Assembly (NCBI RefSeq): GCF_900113955.1
Contig: NZ_FORH01000009.1
Span: forward strand, 1-64,000
Reading direction: 5' to 3'
Source of the DNA: Celeribacter neptunius
GTDB taxonomy: Bacteria; Pseudomonadota; Alphaproteobacteria; Rhodobacterales; Rhodobacteraceae
Length of the DNA: 64,000 nucleotides
Below are positions 1 through 9,549 of this stretch, one piece after another. How positions within the stretch are numbered: the stretch's first letter is position 1; each line of letters starts with the position of its first letter. The position numbers and the translations under genes were made by a program. The notes beneath the pieces were generated by a model. The model was not told the DNA's origin, made no database searches, and worked only from the letters and a program-made list of their open reading frames with translations.

Positions 1-1034
1 TCGATCTCGATCTTGCCGTCCATGTACCATTCGACGAATTTCGGCACATCGGTGCGGCCCTTGGCGCCGCCAAACGCCGTGCCTTTCCAGACCCGGCCGG
101 TCACCAGCTGGAACGGACGGGTCGAGATCTCGGCCCCCGAAGGTGCCACGCCGATCACGACGGAAACGCCCCAGCCGCGGTGGCTGCATTCGAGCGCATC
201 GCGCATCACCTTGACGTTGCCGGTGGCATCAAAGCTGTAATCCACGCCGCCGATCTGATCGGCGCCACGCTTGGTCAGGTTGACGATCTCCTCGACCACG
301 GTGCCCTCGATCTTCGTCGGGTTGATGAAATGGGTCAGGCCGAATTTGCGGGCCATTTCCTCTTTGTCATCGTTGAGATCGACGCCGATGATCATGTCGG
401 CCCCGGCCATGCGCAACCCCTGGATCACGTTCAGCCCGATGCCACCGAGACCGAAGACGGCCGCCGTCGCGCCGATCTCGACACCGGCGGTGTTGATCAC
501 CGCGCCGATGCCGGTGGTCACGCCGCAACCGATGTAGCAGATCTTGTCGAACGGCGCGTCCTCGCGGACTTTCGCCAGGGCAATCTCCGGCATCACCGTG
601 TGGTTGGCGAAGGTCGAGCAGCCCATGTAATGGTAGATCGGCGTGCCATCGAGCATCGAGAACCGCGTGGTGCCATCGGGCATCAGGCCCTGGCCCTGGG
701 TGTTGCGAATGGCGGTGCAGAGGTTGGTCTTGCCCGACAGGCAGGACGGGCATTCGCGGCACTCGGGCGTATAGAGCGGGATCACGTGATCGCCGGGTTT
801 CAGCGTGGTCACGCCTTCGCCCACCTCGAGCACCACACCGGCGCCCTCATGGCCGAGGATACAGGGAAAGATCCCCTCCGGATCGGCGCCAGAGCGGGTG
901 AATTCGTCGGTGTGACACAGCCCGGTGGCCTTCACCTCGATCAGAACTTCGCCCTTCTTCGGACCTTCGAGCTCGACTTCCATAATCTCGAGCGGCTTCC
1001 CGGCCTCAAGGGCAACGGCGGCTTTGGTTCTCAT
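1..1034 (-). CDS. frmA: S-(hydroxymethyl)glutathione dehydrogenase / class III alcohol dehydrogenase (partial, runs off left edge)
   Basis: Zinc- and NAD-dependent cytosolic enzyme oxidising S-hydroxymethylglutathione in formaldehyde detoxification. The first 344 codons are present; the C-terminal end lies beyond position 1. Visible are the catalytic-zinc region GLCHTDEF (Cys40, His41), GHEGAG (His62, Glu63), the structural-zinc cysteines C92, C95, C98 and C106, the CGVTTGIG segment and the Rossmann motif GLGGIG. The start ATG follows a GGAAGGAAAG ribosome site. It is the last gene of the leftward group, downstream of serA's terminator and so probably transcribed separately. An S-formylglutathione hydrolase gene often follows in relatives, but that would lie outside the window. 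The family call is secure; the symbol (frmA, adhI or flhA) depends on naming convention. Confidence 0.93.
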   Translation of the reverse strand, partial: MRTKAAVALEAGKPLEIMEVELEGPKKGEVLIEVKATGLCHTDEFTRSGADPEGIFPCILGHEGAGVVLEVGEGVTTLKPGDHVIPLYTPECRECPSCLSGKTNLCTAIRNTQGQGLMPDGTTRFSMLDGTPIYHYMGCSTFANHTVMPEIALAKVREDAPFDKICYIGCGVTTGIGAVINTAGVEIGATAAVFGLGGIGLNVIQGLRMAGADMIIGVDLNDDKEEMARKFGLTHFINPTKIEGTVVEEIVNLTKRGADQIGGVDYSFDATGNVKVMRDALECSHRGWGVSVVIGVAPSGAEISTRPFQLVTGRVWKGTAFGGAKGRTDVPKFVEWYMDGKIEI

Positions 1035-1111
1035 GGGCTCTTTCCTTCCAGTTGGGGCCCTCGCCCCGTTGTGTGTTGACGCATGGTAACGTCCTGACGC
1101 TGCGTTAGGCC

Positions 1112-1149
1112 ACAAAAAGACGAAGGGCCGCTGATTTGTCCAGCGGCCC
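1112..1149 (-). terminator. Rho-independent terminator of serA
   Basis: Inverted repeat GGGCCGCTG / CAGCGGCCC (1125-1133 and 1141-1149) with a 7-nt loop. Read leftward it is followed by TTCGTCTTTTT. It sits 33 bases past the serA stop. Confidence 0.8.
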
Positions 1150-1181
1150 TCCTGATAGATTTTAAAAAGGTGCCTGTGCGA

Positions 1182-2774
1182 TCAGGCCTTGAAATGCAGC
1201 GGGATCACACGCTGGAACAGGCCGGAATCTTTCAACGCCTTGACCGTTTCCGGTTTGATCGGCGTGTCGAGGAAGGTCATCGCGATCGCGTCGCCACCGG
1301 CCTTGGCGCGGCCGAGGGTGAAGTTGGCGATGTTCTCGTCATGCTCGGCCAGAAGCGTGCCGAGTTTGCCGATGATGCCGGGCGTATCCTGGTTGGTGGT
1401 GTAGAGCATGTGCTCACCCACTTCGGAATCGATGGTGATCCCTTTGATCTGGATGAAGCGCGGCTTGCCATCGGAGAAGACCGTGCCGGCGATGGTGCGG
1501 TATTTCTCGACGGTCTGGATATCGAGCTTGATGTACCCCTCGAAGGTGCCGGAAGCATCCTGGGTGGTTTTCGAGATCTGGATGCCGCGCTCCTTGGCGA
1601 TCAGCGGGGCCGAGACCATGTTCACATCCGGGTTCACCGCCTGCATGATGCCGGCGACCACGGCGGCTTCCAGCGCCTTGAGGTTCATTTCGGACGCGAC
1701 ACCATCATAGGTGATGTTGATGGTCTCGATGGCTTCCTCGGTGACCTGCCCGATGAAGGAGCCGAGGCTTTCGGCCAGTTTCACCCAGGGGCCCATGACC
1801 TTGGCTTCTTCGGCGGTCATCGAGGGCATGTTGAGCGCATTTTCGACGGCGCCGTCCAAGAGGTAGTTGGACATCTGCTCCGCCACTTGCAGCGCCACGT
1901 TTTCCTGGGCTTCCGTGGTGGAGGCGCCGAGGTGCGGGGTGCAGACCACGTTCGGAAGGCCGAACAACACGTTCTCGGTGGCGGGCTCTTCTGCAAACAC
2001 GTCGAAAGCGGCGCCGGCGACATGACCGGATTTCAACAGCTCGGCCAGAGCCACCTCATCGACCAGACCACCACGGGCACAGTTGATGATGCGCACGCCT
2101 TTCTTGGTCTTCTCGAGATTTTCTTTCGAGAGGATGTTGCGGGTGCTGTCGGTCAGCGGCACATGCAGCGTGATGAAATCGGCGCGTTTCAGAAGCTCGT
2201 CGAGCTCGACTTTCTCGACGCCCATCTCGGCGGCGCGTTCTTCCGAGAGGAAGGGATCATAGGCGATCACTTTCATCTTGAGACCCAGCGCACGGTTGCA
2301 GACGATACCACCGATGTTGCCGGCGCCGATGACGCCGAGCGTCTTGGCGGTCAGCTCGGTGCCCATGAATTTCGACTTTTCCCATTTGCCGGCATGGGTC
2401 GAGGCGGAGGCTTCCGGGATCTGACGGGCCACGGCGAACATCATCGCGATGGCGTGTTCGGCGGTGGTGATCATGTTGCCGAACGGCGTGTTCATCACGA
2501 TCACGCCTTTCTTCGAGGCGGCTTCCTTGTCGACGTTGTCGGTGCCGATGCCGGCACGGCCGACGACTTTCAGATTGTCGGCATGCTCGAGAAGCGACGG
2601 GGTCACCTTGGTGGCGGAGCGGATCGCCAGACCGTCATATTTGCCGATCACCTCGGCGAGTTTTTCTTTGTCTTTGCCGAGTTCCGGCATGAAATCGACG
2701 TCGATGCCGCGATCGCGAAAGATCTGAACGGCGGTTTCCGAGAGTTTGTCGGAGACGAGAACTTTGGGGGCCAT
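1182..2774 (-). CDS. serA: D-3-phosphoglycerate dehydrogenase
   Basis: First step of the phosphorylated serine pathway: 3-phosphoglycerate plus NAD+ to 3-phosphohydroxypyruvate. The protein has 530 residues, the long form with an intervening domain and a C-terminal ACT domain (about 456-526, where serine feedback usually acts). Visible are the NAD motif GAGNIGG (150-156), the catalytic Arg in NCARGG (R234), the Glu in FAEEP (about 262) and His281 in TPHLGAS. A GTG lies 9 bases upstream of the chosen ATG, but the ribosome site GAGGAG would overlap that GTG and is well spaced for the ATG, so the ATG is preferred. It lies about 125 bases downstream of serC on the same strand and is probably cotranscribed with it. 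Confidence 0.95.
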   Translation of the reverse strand: MAPKVLVSDKLSETAVQIFRDRGIDVDFMPELGKDKEKLAEVIGKYDGLAIRSATKVTPSLLEHADNLKVVGRAGIGTDNVDKEAASKKGVIVMNTPFGNMITTAEHAIAMMFAVARQIPEASASTHAGKWEKSKFMGTELTAKTLGVIGAGNIGGIVCNRALGLKMKVIAYDPFLSEERAAEMGVEKVELDELLKRADFITLHVPLTDSTRNILSKENLEKTKKGVRIINCARGGLVDEVALAELLKSGHVAGAAFDVFAEEPATENVLFGLPNVVCTPHLGASTTEAQENVALQVAEQMSNYLLDGAVENALNMPSMTAEEAKVMGPWVKLAESLGSFIGQVTEEAIETINITYDGVASEMNLKALEAAVVAGIMQAVNPDVNMVSAPLIAKERGIQISKTTQDASGTFEGYIKLDIQTVEKYRTIAGTVFSDGKPRFIQIKGITIDSEVGEHMLYTTNQDTPGIIGKLGTLLAEHDENIANFTLGRAKAGGDAIAMTFLDTPIKPETVKALKDSGLFQRVIPLHFKA

Positions 2775-2900
2775 GTTGGGCACTCCTCAGGAATATGTTG
2801 GGATTGGGGGCCGGGCGGGGCCGCCCGGCGCTTTGATCCTATGGGGTCCGGCAAATGTCCGACGAAAGTCCGACGCTTTGCCGACCGTCACAATCAGCTC

Positions 2901-4043
2901 TTACTGATCGGCGATGCACTCTTCGAAGGCCCATTTGAGCCAGAGCGTCAGGGCTTCGATATCCGAGGATTCGACCGTCGCACCGCACCAGACGCGCAGG
3001 CCCGCGGGGGCATCACGATAGGCGCCGATGTCATAGGCGGCGTTGTAATCTTCGAGTTTCTTGGCCACGGCCTTGGCAAAGGCGGCGCCGTCTTTGATGC
3101 GTGCGTCGGTGAACTTCAGGCAGACCGAGGTGTTGGAGCGCGTTGCCTCGTCTTCGGCGAGATTGGCGATCCAGTCGTTGCGGTCGCAGAAGTCCCAGAG
3201 CACTTTCGCATTCGTGGTGGAACGCGCGATAAGGCCTTGAAGACCTCCGACTTTTTTCGCCCAATCGAGAGCCACGAGGTAATCCTCGACGGCGAGCATG
3301 GACGGCGTGTTGATCGTCGCGCCGGTGAAGATGCCGTCGATCAGCTTGCCGCCTTTGGTCAGGCGGAAGATTTTCGGCAGCGGCCAGGCCGGGGTGTAGC
3401 TTTCGAGACGTTCGACAGCGCGCGGCGAGAGGATCAGCATGCCATGGGCCGCTTCGCCGCCCATCACCTTCTGCCAGGAGAAGGTGGTGACATCGAGCTT
3501 GTCCCAGGGCAGATCCATCGCGAAAGCGGCCGAGGTCGCATCACAGATGGTCAGACCTTCACGGTCGGCCGGGATCGCATCGCCATTCGGCACGCGCACC
3601 CCCGAGGTGGTGCCGTTCCAGGTGAAGACCACATCGGTGTTGAAGTCCACATCGGCGAAATCGACGATCTGGCCGTAGTCGGCGGTTTTCACCTCGGCGT
3701 CGATCTTGAGCTGTTTCACCACGTCGGTGACCCAGCCCGCGCCAAAGCTTTCCCAGGCACACATGGTGGCCTTGCGTTCGCCCAGAAGCGACCAGAGCGC
3801 CATTTCGACGGCGCCGGTGTCGGAGGCGGGGACGATGCCGATCTTGTAATCGGCCGGGATGCCCAGGATCTCGCGGGTGGTTTCGATTGCGGCTTTCAGC
3901 TTGTCCTTGCCAACTTTGGCACGGTGCGAACGGCCCAGGGGCGCGTCAGCCAGCATATCGAGAGAATAATTGGGGATTTTGGCGCAGGGGCCAGAAGAGA
4001 AACGCGGATTCGCGGGGCGCGACTGCGGGTGCTTGGTAGCCAT
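2901..4043 (-). CDS. serC: Phosphoserine aminotransferase (alphaproteobacterial type)
   Basis: PLP-dependent class V aminotransferase converting 3-phosphohydroxypyruvate and glutamate to phosphoserine and 2-oxoglutarate. The 380-residue length fits the alphaproteobacterial SerC subfamily. The N-terminal pattern [13 protein letters not shown] and the PLP-lysine segment [10 protein letters not shown] are visible. The open frame continues far upstream on this strand, but only as an antisense shadow of serB. The true start is the ATG preceded by GGAAGGATAG. It heads a serC-serA unit transcribed away from serB, so all three steps of serine synthesis are encoded within 4 kb. A structured leader lies directly upstream. 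Confidence 0.95.
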   Translation of the reverse strand: MATKHPQSRPANPRFSSGPCAKIPNYSLDMLADAPLGRSHRAKVGKDKLKAAIETTREILGIPADYKIGIVPASDTGAVEMALWSLLGERKATMCAWESFGAGWVTDVVKQLKIDAEVKTADYGQIVDFADVDFNTDVVFTWNGTTSGVRVPNGDAIPADREGLTICDATSAAFAMDLPWDKLDVTTFSWQKVMGGEAAHGMLILSPRAVERLESYTPAWPLPKIFRLTKGGKLIDGIFTGATINTPSMLAVEDYLVALDWAKKVGGLQGLIARSTTNAKVLWDFCDRNDWIANLAEDEATRSNTSVCLKFTDARIKDGAAFAKAVAKKLEDYNAAYDIGAYRDAPAGLRVWCGATVESSDIEALTLWLKWAFEECIADQ

Positions 4044-4160
4044 ATATGCTATCCTTCCAGATAAATGCCTCTCGTTGGGGAGAGGTGTCCCGCGGATCGA
4101 ATTAGGCGGTTTCTCGACGTTCGGCAACTGAAATTCGCGTCTTCGCGTCGTATTTTTATC
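4044..4160 (-). promoter_or_regulatory. Probable serC leader RNA (structured 5' UTR)
   Basis: Directly upstream of the serC start, read leftward, is a perfect 6-bp hairpin CCTCTC-CCCAAC-GAGAGG (positions 4068-4085), followed by CATTT and the ribosome site. Further upstream are a possible CCGC/GCGG stem and a tandem GACGCGAA repeat (within 4131-4149). Alphaproteobacteria are known to carry a conserved serC leader motif at this position; the placement and hairpin agree, but the match to the published consensus is from memory. The rest of the 291-base serB-serC gap must hold the two divergent promoters; I see no convincing -35/-10 pair. Confidence 0.55.
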
Positions 4161-4334
4161 CGACATATGTCGCAGATGATCTGGATTGTTTCCGATCGGA
4201 AATTCTGCGTCCGCGCGTGGCGGTGTGCATGGTGGTGCGCATAGAGGCGTGAAAATCGCGCGCTGAAGATTGCACAAACAGTGGCTGGAACTGGCCTGTT
4301 CTATTGCGTAGACAGGCGCCAAACGGAGGCCTTC

Positions 4335-5213
4335 ATGTACAGCTGCATTCTTTTGACAAACCCCGCCGCGCCGGCGCTCAACCTGACCACTGCGGACGCG
4401 CTGCGCTCGGCCTGGGGCGGAGGCGATCTGAAATGGCTGGCGCTGGGCGAGGCCGCGGAATTCACGGTCGAAAGCGTGCCGTCGAATCAATGGGATGTCT
4501 GGCAGGGCCTTCAGACCCAAGGGATCGATTTGATTGTGACGCCCGCCGAAGGCCGGCAGAAGAAGATGCTCCTGGCCGATATGGACTCGACGATGATTCA
4601 ACAGGAATGCATCGACGAGCTGGCGGATGTCGCCGGCGTCGGCGAGCGGGTCAAGGAGATCACTGCCAAGGCGATGAATGGCGAGCTGGATTTCGAAGGC
4701 GCGCTGACCGAGCGGGTCGGGCTTTTGAAGGACCTGCCGGAAAGCGTTATCCAACAGGTCATCGACGAACGGATCAGTTTCATGCCCGGTGGCAAGGCGC
4801 TTTTGGCGACGATGAAAGACGCGGGCGCCTATTGCGCGCTGGTCTCCGGCGGTTTCACCGCTTTCACCGGGTTTGTGGCCGAGGCGTTGGGGTTCGACGA
4901 GAATCGCGCCAACAGGCTTCTGGTCGAGGATGGCAAGCTCGTGGGCAAGCCCGGTCTGCCGATTCTCGGTCGTGAGGCGAAGGTGCGGGCGCTCGAAGAG
5001 ATCACCGCACGGCTGGGTCTCGCCCATGACGAGGTGATCGCGGTCGGGGACGGTGCCAATGATCTCGGCATGTTGAAACTGGCGGGCTTCGGCGTGGCAT
5101 TGCACGCAAAACCCTCGGTCGCCGCCGAATGCGAGATTCGCATCAACCATGGCGATCTCTCCGCGCTGCTTTACGTGCAGGGCTACGCCAAATCCGAGTT
5201 CGCGGGTGTTTGA
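4335..5213 (+). CDS. serB: Phosphoserine phosphatase
   Basis: HAD-superfamily phosphatase for the last step of serine synthesis, phosphoserine to serine. The protein has 292 residues: an N-terminal ACT-like region of about 80 residues, then the HAD core. Visible are the nucleophile motif [11 protein letters not shown] (DxDxT), the VSGGFT motif II region and the Mg2+-binding [10 protein letters not shown]. An in-frame start 54 bases upstream exists, but ACGGAGG sits just before the chosen ATG and the family N-terminus begins here. It is divergent from serC-serA, and its 3' end overlaps the next gene by 8 bases. Confidence 0.95.
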   Translation: MYSCILLTNPAAPALNLTTADALRSAWGGGDLKWLALGEAAEFTVESVPSNQWDVWQGLQTQGIDLIVTPAEGRQKKMLLADMDSTMIQQECIDELADVAGVGERVKEITAKAMNGELDFEGALTERVGLLKDLPESVIQQVIDERISFMPGGKALLATMKDAGAYCALVSGGFTAFTGFVAEALGFDENRANRLLVEDGKLVGKPGLPILGREAKVRALEEITARLGLAHDEVIAVGDGANDLGMLKLAGFGVALHAKPSVAAECEIRINHGDLSALLYVQGYAKSEFAGV

Positions 5214-5964
5214 AGTCTCATTTGACCTGTTGATGATCCTGGTCGGCGCGGCTTTCGTCGCCGGGTTTGTCGATTCGATCGCCGGCGGTGGCGGGCTGAT
5301 CACCATTCCGGTGCTGCTCTTGTCGGGCATCCCGCCGGTGCAGGCGCTGGCGACGAATAAGGTACAAGGCCTGTTCGGCGCGGGGACGGCGGCGCTGAAC
5401 TATGCGCGCGCCGGGCATGTCGATCTGCGCAAACAGATCGGTGCGGCGGGGCTGTCGTTCCTCGGCGCCGTCTGTGGCGCGCTTTTGGCGAGTTCGCTGC
5501 CCATCGATGTGATCCGTCTCGGCCTGCCGGTGTTGCTGATCGCGGTGGCGCTGTTCTTTGCCTTCCGGCCCGGTCTCAACGATATCGACCGCAGCGCAAG
5601 GATCACGCCGCTGATCTTTACGGCGACCTTCGTGCCCTTCATCGGGTTTTACGACGGCTTGCTTGGCCCCGGCACCGGTGCGTTTTTCATGCTCGGGTTC
5701 GTCAGCCTCGCGGGCTACGGCATCCTCAAGGCCACGGCGCATACCAAGCTGTTGAATTTTGCCTCCAACATCGGCGGCGTGGTCGGTTTCGTGCTGGTCG
5801 CGAAACCCCTGTGGATGCTCGGCCTCGCCATGGGCGTGGCGCAGATCGCCGGGGCTTATGTCGGCTCGACACTGGCCACCAAGGTGGGCGCCAAGCTGAT
5901 CAAACCGGTTCTGGTGATCGCCTCGACCGCGCTGGCGCTCAAACTGATTTCTGAATGGTTTTGA
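5206..5964 (+). CDS. TSUP-family (TauE/SafE) membrane transporter
   Basis: Inner-membrane protein of about 252 residues with roughly eight hydrophobic segments and two similar halves. The glycine-rich N-terminal pattern [13 protein letters not shown] and the later [11 protein letters not shown] are typical of the TauE/SafE sulfite-exporter family, which moves sulfur-containing or small organic anions. The substrate cannot be told from sequence. The likely start is a GTG overlapping the end of serB, keeping the first membrane segment; an ATG at 5233 is the alternative. The overlap suggests translational coupling with serB, which does not by itself indicate a role in serine metabolism. Confidence 0.85.
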   Translation: MFEVSFDLLMILVGAAFVAGFVDSIAGGGGLITIPVLLLSGIPPVQALATNKVQGLFGAGTAALNYARAGHVDLRKQIGAAGLSFLGAVCGALLASSLPIDVIRLGLPVLLIAVALFFAFRPGLNDIDRSARITPLIFTATFVPFIGFYDGLLGPGTGAFFMLGFVSLAGYGILKATAHTKLLNFASNIGGVVGFVLVAKPLWMLGLAMGVAQIAGAYVGSTLATKVGAKLIKPVLVIASTALALKLISEWF

Positions 5965-6222
5965 GCCGGATTGAAGCCCGTATGGGGCTGATGCCGGCGG
6001 CCGGTGATCGCACAGGGGGCGGGTTGGTTTGCGGCCCTTTCACGTTTCAGCGAATTTCTGCCAAGGGCCTTTCCCAATTCGGCGGAATTACGTTACTGTG
6101 CCCGCAGTTGATGTAATTCGGCCTGACCCTGTTTCCAAACCGCAGCTATAGACAGCGGACGAATGGGTCACGAGGGCCAGAGACCGGTCGGAATGGCCGC
6201 AAATGAGAGGCAGCGAGAGAAC

Positions 6223-6780
6223 ATGAGCTTTTCCGTGAAACAGACCCTGCTTGCCGCAGCGGCGGTGATCGTCACCGGTCCCGCACTGGCACAGGAAAGC
6301 ACCAATCAGGTCGGCTCCAACACCGATTGGTACGTCTATGAAGAGAGCGAGCCGGCGAAGTCCTGCTGGGCCGTGTCGATCCCGAAAGAGACGCTCAACA
6401 CCGACAGCGCCGGGCGCCCGAAATCGGTGACGCGTTCCGAGATCATGCTGTTCGTGACCTATGCGCCGGGCAATGGCGTCAATGGTCAGGTGTCCTTCCT
6501 CGGCGGCTATCCGTTTGCCCCCGGCTCCGGTGTGACGATGGAGATCGGCGGCACCGAGTTCACGTTGTTCACCAATGCCGATCTGCCGACCAAGGAAGAG
6601 AAGGAAACCGCCTGGGCCGTGACCGCCGAGGATGATGCCAAGATCATCGCGGCGATGAAACGCGGCGCCTCGGCGACGCTGACCGGGCGCTCCGCGCGCG
6701 GCACGATCACCAAGGACACATTCTCGCTTCTGGGCTTTACCGCCTCCGTGGAAGATGCGGCCAAGCGCTGCGCCCAGTAA
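6223..6780 (+). CDS. Invasion-associated locus B (IalB) family periplasmic protein
   Basis: Secreted protein of 185 residues with a signal peptide ending near ALAQ-E (about residue 24). The body matches the IalB family common in alphaproteobacteria: DWYVYEESEPAKSCWAVS near the N-terminus and a C-terminal domain with a late cysteine (AAKRCAQ), likely disulfide-bonded to the early one. IalB was named for erythrocyte invasion in Bartonella; in free-living Rhodobacterales its function is unknown. An upstream in-frame start at 6163 would place 20 charged residues before the signal peptide and is rejected. The gene is monocistronic, with its own terminator. Confidence 0.8.
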   Translation: MSFSVKQTLLAAAAVIVTGPALAQESTNQVGSNTDWYVYEESEPAKSCWAVSIPKETLNTDSAGRPKSVTRSEIMLFVTYAPGNGVNGQVSFLGGYPFAPGSGVTMEIGGTEFTLFTNADLPTKEEKETAWAVTAEDDAKIIAAMKRGASATLTGRSARGTITKDTFSLLGFTASVEDAAKRCAQ

Positions 6781-6812
6781 CGGCCTTCGCGGCGTTCGAG
6801 ACCCGATGAATC

Positions 6813-6838
6813 GAGGCCCCGCTTTGGCGGGGTCTTTG
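6813..6838 (+). terminator. Rho-independent terminator after the IalB-like gene
   Basis: Stem CCCCGC / GCGGGG around TTTG (6817-6832), extendable through G-T and A-T pairs on both sides, followed by TCTTT. Confidence 0.7.
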
Positions 6839-6918
6839 CATATCCGGCCAAATCCCTTCCATAACGCTCGAGAATCCGTTATGAGCGCCGCTTAATCACC
6901 ATATTGAAGAGACCCGCC

Positions 6919-8103
6919 ATGGACCCCAGCGCACCGATTACGCAGGATGTGATGACTTTTCCGCGCAAGGAAACGCCCACCGACAAGATCAATCTTGTCG
7001 GGCTGACCCGTGATGCGCTGCGTCAGGTCCTGATCGAAAATGGCACGCCGGAGAAACAGGCGAAAATGCGCGCGGGCCAGATCTGGCAATGGATCTACCA
7101 ATGGGGCGTGCGCGATTTCGCCGAGATGACCAACCTCGCCAAGGCCTACCGTGCCGAACTTGCCGAAAAGTTCGAGGTGCGCGTGCCCGAGGTGGTCTCG
7201 AAACAGGTCTCCGAGGACGGCACTCGCAAATATCTCGTGCGGATCAATGGCGGTCACGAGGTCGAGGTGGTCTATATCCCGGAGGAAGGCCGCGGTACGC
7301 TCTGCGTCTCTTCGCAGGTCGGTTGTACGCTGACCTGTTCCTTCTGCCACACCGGCACGCAGAAGCTTGTGCGCAACCTCACCGCTGCCGAGATTGTCGG
7401 TCAGGTGATGATGGCGCGGGACGATCTCGATGAATGGCCGGAAAAAGGCGCGGCCAATGATGGCGGGCGCCTGCTGTCCAACATTGTTCTGATGGGCATG
7501 GGTGAACCCCTGTACAATTTCGAAAACGTCCGCGACGCGATGAAGATCGTCATGGATGGTGAAGGTATCGCGCTGGGCCGCCGCCGGATCACGCTTTCGA
7601 CCTCGGGGGTGGTGCCGGAGATCCACCGCACCGCGCAGGAGATCGGCTGTCTGCTGGCCGTGTCCTTCCACGCGACCACCGACGAGACCCGCGACGTGCT
7701 GGTGCCGATCAACAAGAAGTGGAATATCGAGAAGCTTCTGGAGGCCCTGAGCGAATATCCCAAGGCCACCAATTCGGAGCGGATCACCTTTGAATATGTC
7801 ATGCTCAAGGGCATCAATGACACGGATGAGGATGCGCGTCGTCTCGTGCAACTCCTCAAGGACTACCAGATTCCGGCAAAGATCAACCTGATCCCGTTCA
7901 ACGAATGGCCCGGCTCGCCCTATGAGCGCAGTTCGAACAACCGGATCCGTGCCTTTGCCACGATCCTGATGCAGGCAGGCTATGCCTCACCGATCCGCAC
8001 GCCGCGGGGCGAGGATATCATGGCCGCCTGTGGCCAGCTCAAATCCGCCACCGAGCGTGCGCGCAAGTCGCGCAAACAGATCGAGGCGGACGCCGGGCTC
8101 TGA
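6919..8103 (+). CDS. rlmN: 23S rRNA (adenine(2503)-C(2))-methyltransferase RlmN
   Basis: Radical-SAM enzyme that methylates C2 of A2503 in 23S rRNA, and also A37 of some tRNAs. The protein has 394 residues. The CxxxCxxC iron-sulfur motif is C136, C140, C143. Also visible are the SAM-binding [17 protein letters not shown], and the second catalytic cysteine in MAACGQL (about C371), which forms the methyl-protein intermediate. The RlmN-specific N-terminal accessory domain is intact. The ATG at 6919 is preferred over a TTG at 6904 because GAAGAG precedes it. Confidence 0.96.
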   Translation: MDPSAPITQDVMTFPRKETPTDKINLVGLTRDALRQVLIENGTPEKQAKMRAGQIWQWIYQWGVRDFAEMTNLAKAYRAELAEKFEVRVPEVVSKQVSEDGTRKYLVRINGGHEVEVVYIPEEGRGTLCVSSQVGCTLTCSFCHTGTQKLVRNLTAAEIVGQVMMARDDLDEWPEKGAANDGGRLLSNIVLMGMGEPLYNFENVRDAMKIVMDGEGIALGRRRITLSTSGVVPEIHRTAQEIGCLLAVSFHATTDETRDVLVPINKKWNIEKLLEALSEYPKATNSERITFEYVMLKGINDTDEDARRLVQLLKDYQIPAKINLIPFNEWPGSPYERSSNNRIRAFATILMQAGYASPIRTPRGEDIMAACGQLKSATERARKSRKQIEADAGL

Positions 8104-8127
8104 GCCCCGTGTTCAATCGAAATGACG

Positions 8128-8160
8128 AAGGGCCGGTCGAGGACAGACCGGCCCTTTTTG
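8128..8160 (+). terminator. Rho-independent terminator of rlmN
   Basis: Nine-base stem GGGCCGGTC / GACCGGCCC (8130-8138 and 8146-8154), 7-nt loop, then five T. Confidence 0.88.
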
Positions 8161-8182
8161 TTGCGCGGGATGTGCGCGGGTC

Positions 8183-8977
8183 TCAGCGCAGCCAACCTTC
8201 GGTTTTCATCAGCTCTTGCGCCTCATCGGTGACCAGAAAGGCCAGGAACGCCGCGGCTTCCGCATCGGCCAGCGGCGACAGGGCGACGTTGACATCGCGC
8301 CAGACGGTGCGTTCGGGCGCCAGATCGATCTGCTCGAGATCATCCTTGGTGGCGGGCCAGTTCGGCCAGGTGATCCAGGCATCGGCATCCTGTTCGCCAA
8401 AGGCGCGGTAGCTGGCGCCGGAGCCCTTGGCGAAAGCGGTGATATTCTTGCGGAACGCGGTCACATCCCCCAGATTGCCGAGACGTCCCGCGACATCTTC
8501 CCAGGCACCGGTGCCCGAGGTGTTATAGACCCCCGCGCCTTCGGTCACGACGATTTTCATGCCGGGGGCCAGAAGATCGTCAAAGCCCTTGATGCCTTTC
8601 GGATTGCCCTGTTTGACGGCGATGATGGTCGGGCGGATGTAGATCGGCTCGACCTGATCGGAGGAAAAAGTCTTATAGGTCTCGAGAAAGGCGGTCATCG
8701 ACTGTTCCGAGGTGCCCCAGAGAATGTCGGCATCGGCCTGGGCCATCGGCGACCATTTGCTTTCCGGACCGGCGATGATTTCGATCTTGTTGCCGGTTTT
8801 TTCCATCCAGACATCGGCGACCTTCTGAAACGCGGTGTGTGGCCCGCCGGCACCGTAAAGCTTCACCACGCCATCCTGCGGGGCATGTATGATCGCCGGG
8901 TCGTAGAGGCTCGAGCTCTGGGCGAAGAGAGGGGCCGCCGAGGCGAGCAAAGCGGCGGTGAGGAGTGTCATACGCAT
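8183..8977 (-). CDS. Periplasmic substrate-binding protein, AcfC-like
   Basis: Protein of 264 residues with a signal peptide (LASAAPLFAQ). The mature part resembles the AcfC branch of type II periplasmic binding proteins, related to sulfate/molybdate binders: VKLYGAGGPHTAFQKVAD near the N-terminus, ADILWGTSEQSM, and a late WITWPNWP segment. The ligand is unknown. No ABC permease or ATPase gene lies beside it, so it is an orphan binder or serves a transporter elsewhere. The ATG at 8989 lacks a ribosome site; the ATG at 8977 is preceded by GGAG with 6-base spacing. Confidence 0.7.
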   Translation of the reverse strand: MRMTLLTAALLASAAPLFAQSSSLYDPAIIHAPQDGVVKLYGAGGPHTAFQKVADVWMEKTGNKIEIIAGPESKWSPMAQADADILWGTSEQSMTAFLETYKTFSSDQVEPIYIRPTIIAVKQGNPKGIKGFDDLLAPGMKIVVTEGAGVYNTSGTGAWEDVAGRLGNLGDVTAFRKNITAFAKGSGASYRAFGEQDADAWITWPNWPATKDDLEQIDLAPERTVWRDVNVALSPLADAEAAAFLAFLVTDEAQELMKTEGWLR

Positions 8978-9188
8978 GGGGGTCTCCATTTTGCAAAATC
9001 GCGCGATCTGCGCAGGGGAGATACATCGGCAGCGGTCCGGTTATTCCCTGAAGCGGGGTCACATGGCCGTGAGACTGCCGTTCGCGTGGTGCGGGGGGCG
9101 GAAGGTTGGGGATCGATAACGCGGCTTTAACCGTGCTCAGGGCATGGTTGTGGGCATGGTTTCGGGTGATGTTTCAAAGGATGTAACG

Positions 9189-9395
9189 ATGGAAAAGCTG
9201 ACGATTCTTTTGCCGGAGAGCACGGTAGACATGCTGCATCTTCTGGCGCGTGACAGCGGCCAGACGCTTGGCAAGATCATTCAGGACATGGCGTTGGATC
9301 GCTATATGCAGGACCGGGTGGTGCGTGCGCATATGACGATCGAGGGCCATGCAGAACCTGCTTCGCCACAGGCTCCGGGACAAGCGTCGCGCTGA
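9189..9395 (+). CDS. Small ribbon-helix-helix-like protein
   Basis: Sixty-eight codons. The first 40 residues have the beta strand-helix-helix layout of Arc/CopG-type DNA-binding proteins: KLTILLPESTVDMLHLLARDSG, then a second helix around KIIQDMALDRYMQ. The C-terminal 25 residues are polar and probably disordered. AAGGA with a 7-base spacer precedes the ATG at 9189; an in-frame ATG at 9144 is less well supported. No toxin partner is visible, so it is more likely a lone regulator than an antitoxin. Moderate confidence that it is expressed. Confidence 0.5.
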   Translation: MEKLTILLPESTVDMLHLLARDSGQTLGKIIQDMALDRYMQDRVVRAHMTIEGHAEPASPQAPGQASR

Positions 9396-9498
9396 TCTGC
9401 GCGAAATCTTGCGTCGCAACCCACTGTTGCAAAAATTTTGTATGACTCATCCGCCGCGGGCGGGTATCAGGATTATGTGAACATGACGGAGGTGCACG

Positions 9499-9534
9499 AT
9501 GGATCATCACAGGGATAACCCACGCCAAGGCTAA
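9499..9534 (+). CDS. Possible 11-residue leader peptide upstream of the ABC exporter
   Basis: ATG to TAA, encoding MDHHRDNPRQG. A strong ribosome site GACGGAGGT (9485-9493) precedes it. It ends 80 bases before the ABC exporter start, and its codons form the left arm of a long inverted repeat (next entry), the arrangement expected of a translational sensor or attenuator. It could be coincidental; the strong ribosome site is the main argument. Confidence 0.45.
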   Translation: MDHHRDNPRQG

Positions 9535-9549
9535 GGCCCGGTCCCTGTG
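9508..9549 (+). promoter_or_regulatory. Leader hairpin in front of the ABC exporter
   Basis: Perfect 8-base arms CACAGGGA (9508-9515) and TCCCTGTG (9542-9549) enclose 26 nt. The left arm lies inside the 11-codon leader ORF, the right arm just past its stop. Further on, GGCCGATGGCC and ATGG-CCCG-CCAT can form competing short stems, followed by seven T and the exporter's ribosome site CGGAGGG. The class of element is not recognised. Confidence 0.4.

Noticed and set aside
1170-4064. 964-codon rightward open frame over serA and serC
   Set aside because: It is antisense to two clearly recognised genes; long empty frames are common in GC-rich DNA, and its composition (His/Gly/Asp-rich) is that of a shadow.
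4044-5330. Upstream extension of the serC frame by about 430 codons
   Set aside because: It is antisense to serB; the SerC N-terminus and ribosome site fix the start at 4043.
6085-6119. Inverted repeat GAATTAC...GTAATTC upstream of the IalB-like gene
   Set aside because: Seven-base AT-rich arms 21 bases apart can occur by chance; no matching regulator is nearby.
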